A stretch of DNA of 64,000 nucleotides from the NCBI RefSeq assembly GCF_030915405.1, contig NZ_CP133262.1:2294001-2358000 (forward strand). The letters are read 5' to 3'. This document shows positions 17,194-26,360 of this stretch, in pieces (the stretch's first letter is position 1; each line of letters begins with the position of its first letter). The position numbers and the translations under genes are program-made. Under the pieces are notes generated by a model that had not been told where the DNA came from, made no database searches, and saw nothing but the letters and a program-made list of their open reading frames with translations. This stretch comes from Neobacillus nitrireducens (GTDB taxonomy: Bacteria; Bacillota; Bacilli; Bacillales; Cytobacillaceae).

Positions 17194-17544
17194 ATGATGT
17201 TTAATAAGATTTCTCTTATCGCATCACTGTTGTTATTTTTATTAGGAACAAATGTCTTTGCCGATTCTCAATCAGAGGTACCTTCCCCTCAAAATAATCC
17301 AGGATTAAGCCAAACAACTCAAATAGTTACCTTAAATTCAGATAGACATAAAATTGTAGCAGCAAATAAAAAGGCCACAACACAAAAGGAGCATGCCACA
17401 TCCACTCTTTTTCAAGAGAAAGATGATCAGCCCTCCTGGAAGAATTACGTTATTCCTGTTTTAGTTGGTTTATTTTTTATCTTCGGATTTGGGAGTTACT
17501 GGTTGATTATTCGCAGGAAACATATTAAAAACGATGAAGCGTGA
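17194..17544 (+). CDS. Secreted, C-terminally membrane-anchored hypothetical protein
   Basis: About 116 residues: an N-terminal signal sequence ending LLGTNVFADS, a polar Ser/Thr/Asn-rich linker of about 60 residues, then a C-terminal transmembrane helix (NYVIPVLVGLFFIFGFGSYWLIIRR) and a basic tail. This predicts a type I topology with a short outside stalk. The GGAG at 17184-17187 fits the ATG at 17194 or 17197; the GTG at 17182 is less likely. No known family recognised. Confidence 0.55.
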   Translation: MMFNKISLIASLLLFLLGTNVFADSQSEVPSPQNNPGLSQTTQIVTLNSDRHKIVAANKKATTQKEHATSTLFQEKDDQPSWKNYVIPVLVGLFFIFGFGSYWLIIRRKHIKNDEA

Positions 17545-17574
17545 ATCGAGTTTAAGATTCACGCTTCTGTTTTA
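17536..17574 (+). terminator. Intrinsic terminator
   Basis: Stem GAAGCGTGAATC / GATTCACGCTTC then TGTTTT. It begins within the last codons of the preceding gene. Confidence 0.85.
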
Positions 17575-17623
17575 ATCCATGATCATTATCCATCATCCAT
17601 TTTGGTGCCTGACAACAAATCTA

Positions 17624-18241
17624 CTACTTACGTAGAACTGCGCGAACGGGGCTGCCATCTCCTTCTACTAGTGGGAGTGGCAGGGCAATGAGTTCGTAAT
17701 CACCAGGTTCGATTTCATCTAACATGAGTGATTCAAGAATGTGAATGCCATGTTCATTTAAGCTATGATGGGCAGGCAGCTCTTTGCTGTCAATTGGATC
17801 GACGGATGGAACATCCAAACCTATCAGTTTAATCCCTTTGCTTTCTAAAAAAGGGGCTAAATTCGGCTCAATATGTGGAATCCTTTCAGGGAATTCATTG
17901 GGATTTTCCCACGCAAGGGTCCGAAACAACACCCGTTTGCAGCCATCAAGATCAGCTCCTATTAAATCAACCGCACCAATGCTTTCTTTACCAATCACAT
18001 TTATCACTTTAGCAGGACCGATGTAAAGATTAAGGTCCAGATCAATGATTTTTTTCCCTTCATTATCAAAATGAAACGGAGCATCCACATGTGTTCCCGT
18101 ATGGGTACTTAATTCGATCCTGCCCACATTAACAGAACCGCTTTCCTCCATTGGCCACGAGACCTCATATTGAAATGCCGTATCACCCGGCCAAACGGGC
18201 ATTCCATTGATTAATATTCTAGAAACATCAAAAATCTTCAT
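17624..18241 (-). CDS. Cyclase family protein (kynurenine formamidase-like)
   Basis: About 205 residues with the metal motif HTGTHVDAPFHF (HxGTHxDAPxH), which binds zinc or manganese in bacterial arylformamidases (KynB) and related amidohydrolases, and a later conserved GLDVPSVDPIDS. Possible reactions are hydrolysis of N-formylkynurenine or of another amide or lactone. No kyn genes are near, so the substrate is open. The start at 18241 has AAGGAG 8 bases upstream; the GTG at 18250 is poorer. Single gene. Confidence 0.82.
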   Translation of the reverse strand: MKIFDVSRILINGMPVWPGDTAFQYEVSWPMEESGSVNVGRIELSTHTGTHVDAPFHFDNEGKKIIDLDLNLYIGPAKVINVIGKESIGAVDLIGADLDGCKRVLFRTLAWENPNEFPERIPHIEPNLAPFLESKGIKLIGLDVPSVDPIDSKELPAHHSLNEHGIHILESLMLDEIEPGDYELIALPLPLVEGDGSPVRAVLRK

Positions 18242-18320
18242 CTCACACACTCCTTAGACAATATCTTGCGTTTGTCACCATTATTTCATATTTCCGTTTC
18301 TATTTTCATTAATTTTCATG

Positions 18321-18347
18321 AAAAAAGGCAGGACTAGTTCCTGCCTC
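18321..18347 (-). terminator. Terminator after the WG-repeat gene
   Basis: Stem GGCAGGA / TCCTGCC followed by six T on the minus strand. Confidence 0.88.
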
Positions 18348-18348
18348 C

Positions 18349-20328
18349 TCAATGAAACGTATTCCAAAATTCGCTGTTGGTATTAATGATATCTACTAGG
18401 TCGTCAAACCGGATGGTAAAGGTAGGAAAACCTGCGGCAAATGCTGCGATTTCATATGGAAGAAAGTAGATATTCAGTCCTGCCTCACTAATAAAAAATG
18501 GTTGATCTGCCTTTATGCCATGGTATTCTTCAGGAAATAGGTAGGAGGCATATTTCTCATTATTTTTAATTTGATCGCCAATCCTATCGCTGATTATTTT
18601 CACATAAGAACTTCCAGGCTTAAAAAGGTCTTTTAATTGGTACATGGAACCAGTCTTCAGGTTCATGTGAACATATCTTTCCACTGGCATACCATGTGCC
18701 GCACAAAACGGATAGTCATACCCTGTAATTTTGATGACCAGTAGATTTTTCTTGTAAAAAGGAATCTCATAATCACCCGTATAATTCGATTCCAACTGTG
18801 CGTGTGCGGAAACAGGTTTTACACCCGCTAGTTCTTTTAAAGCTCGATTTACACGTTCAGGATTCTCCATTCCTTCAATCTGTGGATAGTAGACTAAATA
18901 GTCCTTATTCGGTTTGTATTTATGCTCGACCACAGAATACTGGTTATTTAGGGGCAAGATCGTTGCTTGTTTCCAGAGTAAATCACCTGTTCGATTAAAA
19001 TAGAGGAGGCGGTCGTCAATATGACCCTTAATTAGAGTTTTCTCAAAGCGAAGCAAGCCGCTGCCACTGACCATCGGTAGATGTTCGTTTCTTTTTCCAT
19101 GCTTGTCGATAAAGTAAGTATTCTGATCATCGGAGACAGAGGCAAGACCGTCCTGAAATTTATTAATCACAGTAAATATAAACCCTGTGAGGATTTGCCC
19201 TCCTGAATCTGCTAAGGCGTAAATGGACCTCATACAAGGCTGTTTCGGATCGATCTCTTTTCCGATGGCAAAGCGTCCCTCGTCAAGATATAAGATTTGA
19301 TTATAGTTTGGCTTAATCACAAAATGACCTGTTCGATCAATTACACCATATCGGTCGTTATTATTCTCCGCCAAACTGACAATCGCCCGCCCTTCAACAA
19401 ATGCCTCCCCATTTGAAAATTGCGGTTCTATGACTATTTTCCCCTGCTCATTGGTATATCCAATCTTTCCTTCATTACTTTTCTTATATGGGAGCAGACC
19501 TTCACCATAATTCCCTACATATGGAAAAGAGTACGTTTGAATAACCGTCCCGGTAAGGTTGATTAATTGGAACCTGCCTTCTTTTGTTTTTACAACCGCT
19601 TTCCCCTGGACAAAATCACTGGCCGTTTCATAGATGATCGGAATAACCTCTTTCCCGCGTTTATTCAAATAACCATATAAATACTGTCCATGCTCATCTA
19701 ATTTGACCGCTCGGACACGTCCTTCCTTATACTCCCCAACAATGATCGAATACGCCTTTTCCGTGATTTCTTTGCCACTCTCATCTATCACCTTAAATCC
19801 ACGAAGATCATTGACAACGGCCCGTCCTTCGGAAAATGGGTCAATCGTGTCGTATATAGGTTTTACTATAAAATACCCATTATCATTGATCACTCCTGAT
19901 TTATCCATTAAACCAACAATAGCTAAACCATTCTCTTGAAAATCCTCGGCACGATTGAAGTTTTCAGGAAGAACCATTTTCCCTTTGGCATCCATATAGC
20001 CCCACTTGTTTCCACCTATTACCTTCCTAACAAAAGGGAAAAGATAAACGGCCCTAGTCTCTCTATAATCGTAAAGCGCTATGACTGCTTTTCTCTTCAT
20101 TTCTGGAGGTATAGGATAATAATATATTAATTGACCATAGTAATTTTTAAGCACAAATAAATAGGGCTTTGTATTAAGACGATACACCCCAAAGATTTCA
20201 GGTAATCCATCACGATCGATATCCATATATTGAAGGGTTGCTTGTTGATCTCGATATTCCAGTTCTGCTCCAATTGGGAGATATGGCAATATCCAATTGA
20301 TTAATTCTCTGTTCGTTCCAAGCATCAT
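18349..20328 (-). CDS. WG-repeat protein with C-terminal DUF3298-like domain
   Basis: A 659-residue protein built of many WG (KWG) beta repeats between about residues 100 and 430, for example GYMDAKGKMVLPENFNRAEDF and IGYTNEQGKIVIEPQFSNGEAF. A C-terminal domain (residues about 480-650) resembles DUF3298/DUF4163 (YDYPFCAAHGMPVERYVHMNLKTG, with FLPYEIAAFAAGFPTFTI near the end). No signal peptide is visible, though DUF3298 proteins are often exported. The function is unknown; WG repeats usually make a binding platform. Single gene with its own terminator. Confidence 0.82.
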   Translation of the reverse strand: MMLGTNRELINWILPYLPIGAELEYRDQQATLQYMDIDRDGLPEIFGVYRLNTKPYLFVLKNYYGQLIYYYPIPPEMKRKAVIALYDYRETRAVYLFPFVRKVIGGNKWGYMDAKGKMVLPENFNRAEDFQENGLAIVGLMDKSGVINDNGYFIVKPIYDTIDPFSEGRAVVNDLRGFKVIDESGKEITEKAYSIIVGEYKEGRVRAVKLDEHGQYLYGYLNKRGKEVIPIIYETASDFVQGKAVVKTKEGRFQLINLTGTVIQTYSFPYVGNYGEGLLPYKKSNEGKIGYTNEQGKIVIEPQFSNGEAFVEGRAIVSLAENNNDRYGVIDRTGHFVIKPNYNQILYLDEGRFAIGKEIDPKQPCMRSIYALADSGGQILTGFIFTVINKFQDGLASVSDDQNTYFIDKHGKRNEHLPMVSGSGLLRFEKTLIKGHIDDRLLYFNRTGDLLWKQATILPLNNQYSVVEHKYKPNKDYLVYYPQIEGMENPERVNRALKELAGVKPVSAHAQLESNYTGDYEIPFYKKNLLVIKITGYDYPFCAAHGMPVERYVHMNLKTGSMYQLKDLFKPGSSYVKIISDRIGDQIKNNEKYASYLFPEEYHGIKADQPFFISEAGLNIYFLPYEIAAFAAGFPTFTIRFDDLVDIINTNSEFWNTFH

Positions 20329-20392
20329 AACTCACTCATTTTAGTTTTCTATATTTATATGATAAATTGTGGGCGATGTGTTTAGAGCAGAG

Positions 20393-22264
20393 TTAAAGTC
20401 CGAATTTCTGAATCCTTTTGTAAAAAGTACTTCTTGGGATATCAAGTAGTTTGGCAGCGGCTGTAACATTTCCTTTGGTCTTTTGCAACGCATCAAGTAT
20501 TAGATCTCTTTGAATTTTTTCACGGGCTTTCAGTTTTCTTTCCTGGCCATCAATTGGAACCTGTTCAGTAGACTTTGATTGTTCCTGTATAACCTCAAAA
20601 TAATCTATTAATGTATCTTGGTTTGCCAATCCACTCGAGAACATAATATGTAACCTTTCTAATACATTCAGTAATTCTCTGACATTGCCCGGCCATTCAT
20701 AGTTACTTAATTTATATAAAAATCGGTTCGTATCCGGCAGATTCCAGTTATGATTTTGACAAAAATATCGAACAAGATACGGGATATCCTCTTTCCTTCT
20801 CCGCAATGCAGGCACTTCAACAGGGTAGACATTGAGGCGATAATATAAGTCCTGACGAAATGTTCCTTCATTAATAAGCTCATTCATATCACGGTGAGTA
20901 GCGGTAATGATACGAATGTCTAATGGAATTTCCTTCGACCCGCCAATCGGAACAACCTTCCTTTCCTGAAGCAGGCGCAATAACGCTACCTGCATCGCCT
21001 CCGGTATTTCTCCTATCTCATCAAGAAAAATGGTTCCCTTATGGGCCAGTTCAAATTTCCCTTTATTTCCTTGGCGCTTCGCTCCTGTAAAGGCACCTTC
21101 TACATAACCAAAAAGCTCACTGCTCATTAAATCTTTAGGAATGGCCCCGCAGTTTAATGAAATAAAAGGCCCATTTTTGCGAAGGCTGTTGTCATGGATA
21201 GCTCGTGCAATCAGTTCTTTTCCTGTTCCCGTTTCACCCGTGATAAAAACAGTCGCATCCGTGGAAGCAACTAACTCTACTTGTTTTAAAGTATTTTGAA
21301 ATACCTCACTTGTTCCTCGTACTCCTTTAAATAAAAATGATTGTGAAGGGGTTGCAGCAGCAAACAAGGAGTGTTGATTATAGCTCACCACTTCTGACAA
21401 AAATACAGATATCCCCAATATCCTATTATCTTCTTTTGAAAGGATTGGTGTTTCTCTATCAATTTGATAACCCTTTTTTATAAAATCGCGAAGTTCCATG
21501 CCATTTGCGTGGGGATGTTTTTCCCTGACTGCTTTACTAACGGAAATAATTCTGTGCCCATGATCACATACCACAAATGGGCGATGTCGATATGTATCTA
21601 CTAATTCAACTGCGTGTTGGACAAGATCAATTTCATTTCTCCTATAGACCCTGCTAATATCGCGTTCAATTGCATAGGCAATCGAGGTGACCATGCCTAT
21701 CATAAAAGGATGCGAACGTTCAACAGGGCATGAAACATCAATAACCCCCATTAAATTTCCTTTTTCATTTAGAATGGGAGTGGCCGTGCAGCTCCATTGG
21801 TGGGAAGCGACTGAGTAGTGTTCTGCACCATTGATGATGACTGATTCTGCCGTCTTTAATGCAGTCCCAATTGCATTTGTTCCAACCTCATTCTCTGTCC
21901 AGCAAACTCCCTCAATAAAATTGATATTCCGTGCATCCTTGAGAGTTTGTTCATTGCCGGTTAAAGACAGGACATATCCATCCGGGTCTACTAAAAGTGC
22001 CATCATTCCTGATTCAATAATTGCCTGGTTCATCCTACTTAAATGGGGCAGTGCCGTTTCCATCAGAAGTGAATGCTTGTCCTTTTGAAGGGAGAGGAGA
22101 TCACTAGTTAATACACGGAGTCCTTTATTTAGGTAGGGATTTACCTCATCTTTCCTGCAGCGGTACCATGATTCAATAATTCGTTTGTTCAAACGTGCCG
22201 GGTCTAGCACTCCTTGTTTAATAAACCGTTTCCATGTATCTAAATAAAATGTAGTTGTAGTCAC
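20393..22264 (-). CDS. acoR: AcoR-type sigma-54-dependent activator
   Basis: A 623-residue enhancer-binding protein. An N-terminal GAF domain (LLVDPDGYVLSLTGNE, ENEVGTNAIGTAL) is followed by a PAS-like segment, then the central AAA+ domain with Walker A GETGTGKE, the sigma-54 contact loop GAFTGA and Walker B TIFLDEIGEI, and a Fis-type helix-turn-helix at the end (TAAAKLLDIPRSTFYKRIQKF). It activates the aco operon with RNA polymerase-sigma54 (SigL) when acetoin is present. It is transcribed from its own sigma-A promoter overlapped by a cre site. Confidence 0.92.
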   Translation of the reverse strand: MTTTTFYLDTWKRFIKQGVLDPARLNKRIIESWYRCRKDEVNPYLNKGLRVLTSDLLSLQKDKHSLLMETALPHLSRMNQAIIESGMMALLVDPDGYVLSLTGNEQTLKDARNINFIEGVCWTENEVGTNAIGTALKTAESVIINGAEHYSVASHQWSCTATPILNEKGNLMGVIDVSCPVERSHPFMIGMVTSIAYAIERDISRVYRRNEIDLVQHAVELVDTYRHRPFVVCDHGHRIISVSKAVREKHPHANGMELRDFIKKGYQIDRETPILSKEDNRILGISVFLSEVVSYNQHSLFAAATPSQSFLFKGVRGTSEVFQNTLKQVELVASTDATVFITGETGTGKELIARAIHDNSLRKNGPFISLNCGAIPKDLMSSELFGYVEGAFTGAKRQGNKGKFELAHKGTIFLDEIGEIPEAMQVALLRLLQERKVVPIGGSKEIPLDIRIITATHRDMNELINEGTFRQDLYYRLNVYPVEVPALRRRKEDIPYLVRYFCQNHNWNLPDTNRFLYKLSNYEWPGNVRELLNVLERLHIMFSSGLANQDTLIDYFEVIQEQSKSTEQVPIDGQERKLKAREKIQRDLILDALQKTKGNVTAAAKLLDIPRSTFYKRIQKFGL

Positions 22265-22397
22265 TCGAATCCTCCTCTAACCATTTGTTCATGAATTTCC
22301 AAATTGATTTGAGATAGACTTCTTGTTGTTTCCAGCGGAGAGCGTTATGTACGTGGATATTGAATGGCTTTATTCCTGAGGTTAATGCCCATCTATA

Positions 22398-22426
22398 ATT
22401 ATATTAGATAATGTTTACGCTTTCAA
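22398..22426 (-). promoter_or_regulatory. acoR promoter with overlapping CcpA site (cre)
   Basis: On the minus strand TTGAAA - 17 bases - TATAAT forms a strong sigma-A promoter about 130 bases upstream of acoR. The 16 bases at 22426-22411 read TTGAAAGCGTAAACAT, which fits every position of the cre consensus WTGNAARCGNWWNCAW and covers the -35 box, so CcpA bound there would block acoR. Confidence 0.75.
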
Positions 22427-22460
22427 TCATCATCGAAAACTTATTAGAAGATTCAAAATA

Positions 22461-22493
22461 AAAAAAAGCCTCGCGGATGTTTTCGCGCAGCTT
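22461..22493 (-). terminator. Terminator of acoABCL
   Basis: On the minus strand a CGCG/CGCG stem with an 8-base loop, extended by GC pairs, is followed by eight T. It separates acoL from the acoR promoter. A second inverted repeat, ACATGCCGT / ACGGCATGT (about 22547-22576), spans the acoL stop codon. Confidence 0.7.
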
Positions 22494-22557
22494 CAATTTT
22501 CTTTTATGATTGTATTTTTATCAAATAATAGGCTCTTATTTAACAGACATGCCGTCC

Positions 22558-23937
22558 TTAAACATGAACGGCATGTCCTACAGCACTTAGCAACGCTTCA
22601 TGAAGCGCTTCAGATAAAGTAGGATGAGCGGCAATTAAATCCACCATTAAATCAGTTGTTAATTCGGCTTGCAGCATAACCGTACCTTGGCCAATTAACT
22701 CCGTGGCATGCGGACCCACAATTGAAATACCTAGGATTTCACCAAATTCCGGTTCTATTGTTACCTTTACTTTGCCTATTTGTTCATTAGTAATTAGCGC
22801 CTTCCCGTTGGCGGAAAATGGAAATTCCCCGACCCTTATATCCCCATATTGCTCGCGCGCTGGTTTTTCCGTTAATCCAACACTTGCGATCTCAGGCGAT
22901 GTATAAATACAGCGCGGAACAGCACGATAATTCACTTGTGTTTCTAACCCACAGGCATTAAGTGCAGCAACTTTTCCTTCATGAAAAGCAACATGGGCTA
23001 ACTGGATACCACCTATAACATCACCACAGGCATAGATATTGGGTATATTTGTTTGCATTCGCTCATCGATATGAATCCCTTGCCGGGAGTACTGAACTCC
23101 AATATTCCCTAAACCTAACGCTTGAATTCTTGGCCTCCTGCCAATGGAAACTAGGACGAATTCAGCTTCCACTTCATGAATAGCCCCATCGTTCTCTAAA
23201 ATGGCTTTCTTTTGAACGGCATTCAAATCGATAACCGTAGTGAAAGTATGAATCTTCACTTGGTCCTTCTTCAACTGCTTATGCAGGATCGATGCAATAT
23301 CATCATCTTCACCCGGGAGCAGCTGCTCAGCCATCTCAACTATCGTCACTTTCGTTCCTAGCCTGCTAAAGATACTAGCAAACTCACAGCCTATTACACC
23401 TCCGCCAATAATCAGCAGCGAGGATGGGATCTTCGTAAGCGACATCGCTTGACTGCTATCGATGATCCACTCCTTATTAAACGGAGCAAATGGCAATGAG
23501 ACTGGTTCTGAGCCTGAAGCTATGATAATTTTGTCTGAAGTCAATTCTTCTTGTTTGTCTTCAGAATCAATTCGTAAAACCCTGCTTGATAAAAATGAGG
23601 CCGTACCATTTATTACCTTAATTCTATTTTTCTTCATTAAATATTGGATTCCTTGAACAAGGCTTGAGACAACGGTATTTTTACGCTGCTGGACTGTGTC
23701 CCAGTCAACTTCGATTTGATTAGATGCTATCCGAATTCCAAACTTATTAGCTTGTTTAACAAGACTATAAACGCCTGCACTTTCTAGTAATGATTTAGTA
23801 GGCATACAGCCTTCGTTTAAACAAGTCCCTCCCAATGGTCCTTTGTCAATCAGCGTTACTTGCTGACCATGCTGGGCTGCAGTAATTGCCGCTACATACC
23901 CAGCAGGTCCACCACCTATAATTGCGATAGATGCCAA
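22558..23937 (-). CDS. acoL: Dihydrolipoyl dehydrogenase (E3) of acetoin dehydrogenase
   Basis: A 459-residue flavoprotein disulfide reductase with N-terminal FAD motif IIGGGPAGYVAAITAAQHG, redox-active disulfide GGTCLNEGCMPTKSLL, NAD motif LLIIGGGVIGCEFASIFSRLG, and C-terminal HPTLSEALHEAL with the catalytic His-Glu pair. It reoxidises the dihydrolipoamide of the E2 subunit with NAD. Last structural gene, 15 bases after acoC. Confidence 0.94.
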   Translation of the reverse strand: MASIAIIGGGPAGYVAAITAAQHGQQVTLIDKGPLGGTCLNEGCMPTKSLLESAGVYSLVKQANKFGIRIASNQIEVDWDTVQQRKNTVVSSLVQGIQYLMKKNRIKVINGTASFLSSRVLRIDSEDKQEELTSDKIIIASGSEPVSLPFAPFNKEWIIDSSQAMSLTKIPSSLLIIGGGVIGCEFASIFSRLGTKVTIVEMAEQLLPGEDDDIASILHKQLKKDQVKIHTFTTVIDLNAVQKKAILENDGAIHEVEAEFVLVSIGRRPRIQALGLGNIGVQYSRQGIHIDERMQTNIPNIYACGDVIGGIQLAHVAFHEGKVAALNACGLETQVNYRAVPRCIYTSPEIASVGLTEKPAREQYGDIRVGEFPFSANGKALITNEQIGKVKVTIEPEFGEILGISIVGPHATELIGQGTVMLQAELTTDLMVDLIAAHPTLSEALHEALLSAVGHAVHV

Positions 23938-23952
23938 TTATCTCACTTCTTT

Positions 23953-25188
23953 CTATATAAGCATGGTAATAGGCTCTTCTAAGTACTTTTTCACAGTTTG
24001 TAAAAATCCAGCCGCCGGAGCTCCATCAAGGACTCGATGGTCAAAAGTCAGACTAAGTGGCAGGATACTTCTTCTTTCTATCTTTTCACCTTTATAGACT
24101 GGAATATCATTAACTGCACCCACTCCAAGAATCCCTGTTTCAGGTGAATTTAAGATAGGTGTAAAGTGATCAATACCGTAAGCGCCAAGATTACTAATTG
24201 TAAAAGTGGAACCTAGCATTTCTTCATTCGAAATTTGACCTTGCCTAGCGCGCGCAGCACAATCTTTAATATTTCCGGAAAGTTCGATTAACGAACACTT
24301 ATCCGCATCTCTAATTACCGGAACGACTAAACCTTTCTCCAGGGCGACCGCCATCCCAAGGTGGACGGATTTATGGAGATGAATTTTACCATCTAGATAT
24401 GCACTATTCATTTGCCCATGCTCCTGAAGGGAGAGTACCACTGCACGAGCAATAAAATCAGTCACGGTTAATTTGTTCTGATAACGACTTTGTACGGTTT
24501 CAGCTGTTTGCTTTTGTAACGTAATTAAATCTGTTACATCCACCTTCATATTCATTGTCAGTTGGGCGCTATTTCGAAGACTATTATACATTCGTTCTGC
24601 AATCACTTTACGTATTCCACTTACAGGAATCTGCTTAGACTCTATAATTGGCTGCGCTTGAACCACAATATTTACTGGCTCCGGCCTAGGGGGAGTATCG
24701 AGTTCACGAGAATTCTTTATTGCCTCCTGAACATCTTCTTTTGTAATTCTTCCTCCAGGACCCGTTCCTGAGATCTTTTCAATATCCAGTTTTGCTGCTT
24801 CTGCCATTTTCTTGGCAACCGGTGAGATTTTGACTCTTCCCGGAAAGGTTTTGGTAGTTACACTTGACTCTGATTGTGGTATTGGAATTGCTTTGTTTTC
24901 TTTTACAGGCTCTGAAATTTCTTCAACAATGGTAGCATCTATATCTTCCCCTGGGGTTCCGATATAACAGATGACTGTACCAGGTGGGACACCTTCACCC
25001 TCTGGTACGGTAATTTTTAAGACGGTTCCTTCAGATGGGGACTCAACATCTATTTCAATTTTTTCAGAATTGACACTAGCAATCGGTTCCCCCTTGCCAA
25101 CGCTATCACCAACTTCCTTATTCCAAATAGAAACAGTACCTTCCTTCATAGCCATTCCCAACTTTGGCATAACTACTTCTACTGCCAT
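23953..25188 (-). CDS. acoC: Dihydrolipoamide acetyltransferase (E2) of acetoin dehydrogenase
   Basis: A 411-residue E2. An N-terminal lipoyl domain (lipoyl Lys in NSEKIEIDVESP) is followed by a linker, a peripheral-subunit-binding domain (VKISPVAKKMAEAAKLDIEKISGTGPGGRITKEDV, residues about 118-153), and a C-terminal catalytic acyltransferase domain with HRVLDGAPAAGF (HxxxDG). It transfers the acetyl group from acetoin cleavage to CoA. This is a full E2, as in Bacillus AcoC. Confidence 0.94.
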   Translation of the reverse strand: MAVEVVMPKLGMAMKEGTVSIWNKEVGDSVGKGEPIASVNSEKIEIDVESPSEGTVLKITVPEGEGVPPGTVICYIGTPGEDIDATIVEEISEPVKENKAIPIPQSESSVTTKTFPGRVKISPVAKKMAEAAKLDIEKISGTGPGGRITKEDVQEAIKNSRELDTPPRPEPVNIVVQAQPIIESKQIPVSGIRKVIAERMYNSLRNSAQLTMNMKVDVTDLITLQKQTAETVQSRYQNKLTVTDFIARAVVLSLQEHGQMNSAYLDGKIHLHKSVHLGMAVALEKGLVVPVIRDADKCSLIELSGNIKDCAARARQGQISNEEMLGSTFTISNLGAYGIDHFTPILNSPETGILGVGAVNDIPVYKGEKIERRSILPLSLTFDHRVLDGAPAAGFLQTVKKYLEEPITMLI

Positions 25189-25215
25189 GAATATCTCTCC
25201 CTCCGTCTTTCTTCC

Positions 25216-26250
25216 TTATACTTCAAGAGCTGCTGCTTCACCTAATAGCTCTAGTGTTACTTCAATAACCTTTTCAGGAGTTGGTAGATAGATATCCTCC
25301 AAAGCAGGTGAGAATGGCACAGGCGTGTGTGGTGCAGTGATTCGTTTAATTGGTGCATCCAGGGTGTCAAAGCCTTTGTCTGCCACAAGTGCTGCAATAT
25401 CGGTGGCGATACTGCATCTTGGATTTGCTTCATCTATTACAATTAGTCGATTCGTTTTTGCCACAGATTCAAGAATGGTATCTTCATCCAGAGGCGATAA
25501 GCTTCGAGGATCGACGATTTCTACTTCGATCCCTTTTGCCGCAAGCTCTTCAGCAGCTTGCAGTGCTGTATGAACCTGTTTTCCAATCGCAACAATAGTT
25601 AGGTCAGAGCCTACCCGCTTAATATCGGCCTTACCCAATGGGATGGTGTAGTATTCTTCTGGGACATCTCCAATCATATTGTAAAGTGTCTTATCCTCAA
25701 AGAAGACAACGGGATCATTATCTTCTATTGCTGCAAGCAGTAGTCCTTTTGCTTCATATGGGGTAGACGGTACGACCACTTTCAATCCCGGAATTGCAGT
25801 AAATAGAGCATACAGGCTCTGTGAGTGTTGGGCAGCCGCTCTGAATCCCGCACCATGCATTGTCCGGATGGTAACAGGTACCTGTGCTTTGCCTCCGAAC
25901 ATATATCGGAACTTAGCCCCTTGATTTAAAACTTCATCTAAACAACTGCCAATAAAATCATTAAACATTAACTCCGCAATTGGTCTTAAACCTGTCGATG
26001 CCGCAGCCATTGCCGCTCCCATATAACCCGCTTCTGTAATCGGAGTATCTAATATACGGTCACGGCCAAACTCCTGTACCAATCCTTTCGTAACACCAAG
26101 AACTCCTCCCCAGGCATCCTCATCCTGCAAATGGTCAACTTCAGCTCCACCGGCTACATCCTCACCCATTAAAATGACATTTTCATCTTTTCTCATTGCT
26201 AGTTTCATTGCTTCATTAATAGCTGCTGACATACTCAATTTTCTTGTCAT
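25216..26250 (-). CDS. acoB: Acetoin dehydrogenase E1 beta subunit
   Basis: A 344-residue transketolase-like E1 beta chain: EAMKLAMRKDENVILMGEDVAGGAEVD at the N-terminus, the pyrimidine-binding region TPITEAGYMGAAMAAASTGLRPIAE, and the C-terminal transketolase domain (VEIVDPRSLSPLDEDTI). With AcoA it forms the TPP-dependent heterotetramer that cleaves acetoin. The gap to acoA is 110 bases, longer than other spacings in the operon. Confidence 0.94.
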   Translation of the reverse strand: MTRKLSMSAAINEAMKLAMRKDENVILMGEDVAGGAEVDHLQDEDAWGGVLGVTKGLVQEFGRDRILDTPITEAGYMGAAMAAASTGLRPIAELMFNDFIGSCLDEVLNQGAKFRYMFGGKAQVPVTIRTMHGAGFRAAAQHSQSLYALFTAIPGLKVVVPSTPYEAKGLLLAAIEDNDPVVFFEDKTLYNMIGDVPEEYYTIPLGKADIKRVGSDLTIVAIGKQVHTALQAAEELAAKGIEVEIVDPRSLSPLDEDTILESVAKTNRLIVIDEANPRCSIATDIAALVADKGFDTLDAPIKRITAPHTPVPFSPALEDIYLPTPEKVIEVTLELLGEAAALEV

Positions 26251-26360
26251 GATTTGTTCCTCCTTATTATTTGCTGCAGGAATTTATCCTTATAAACTCT
26301 GAAATTATTTCAAACTACACCCTATCCTGCACACTATAGGAATGCTTGTAGAATCAGATC

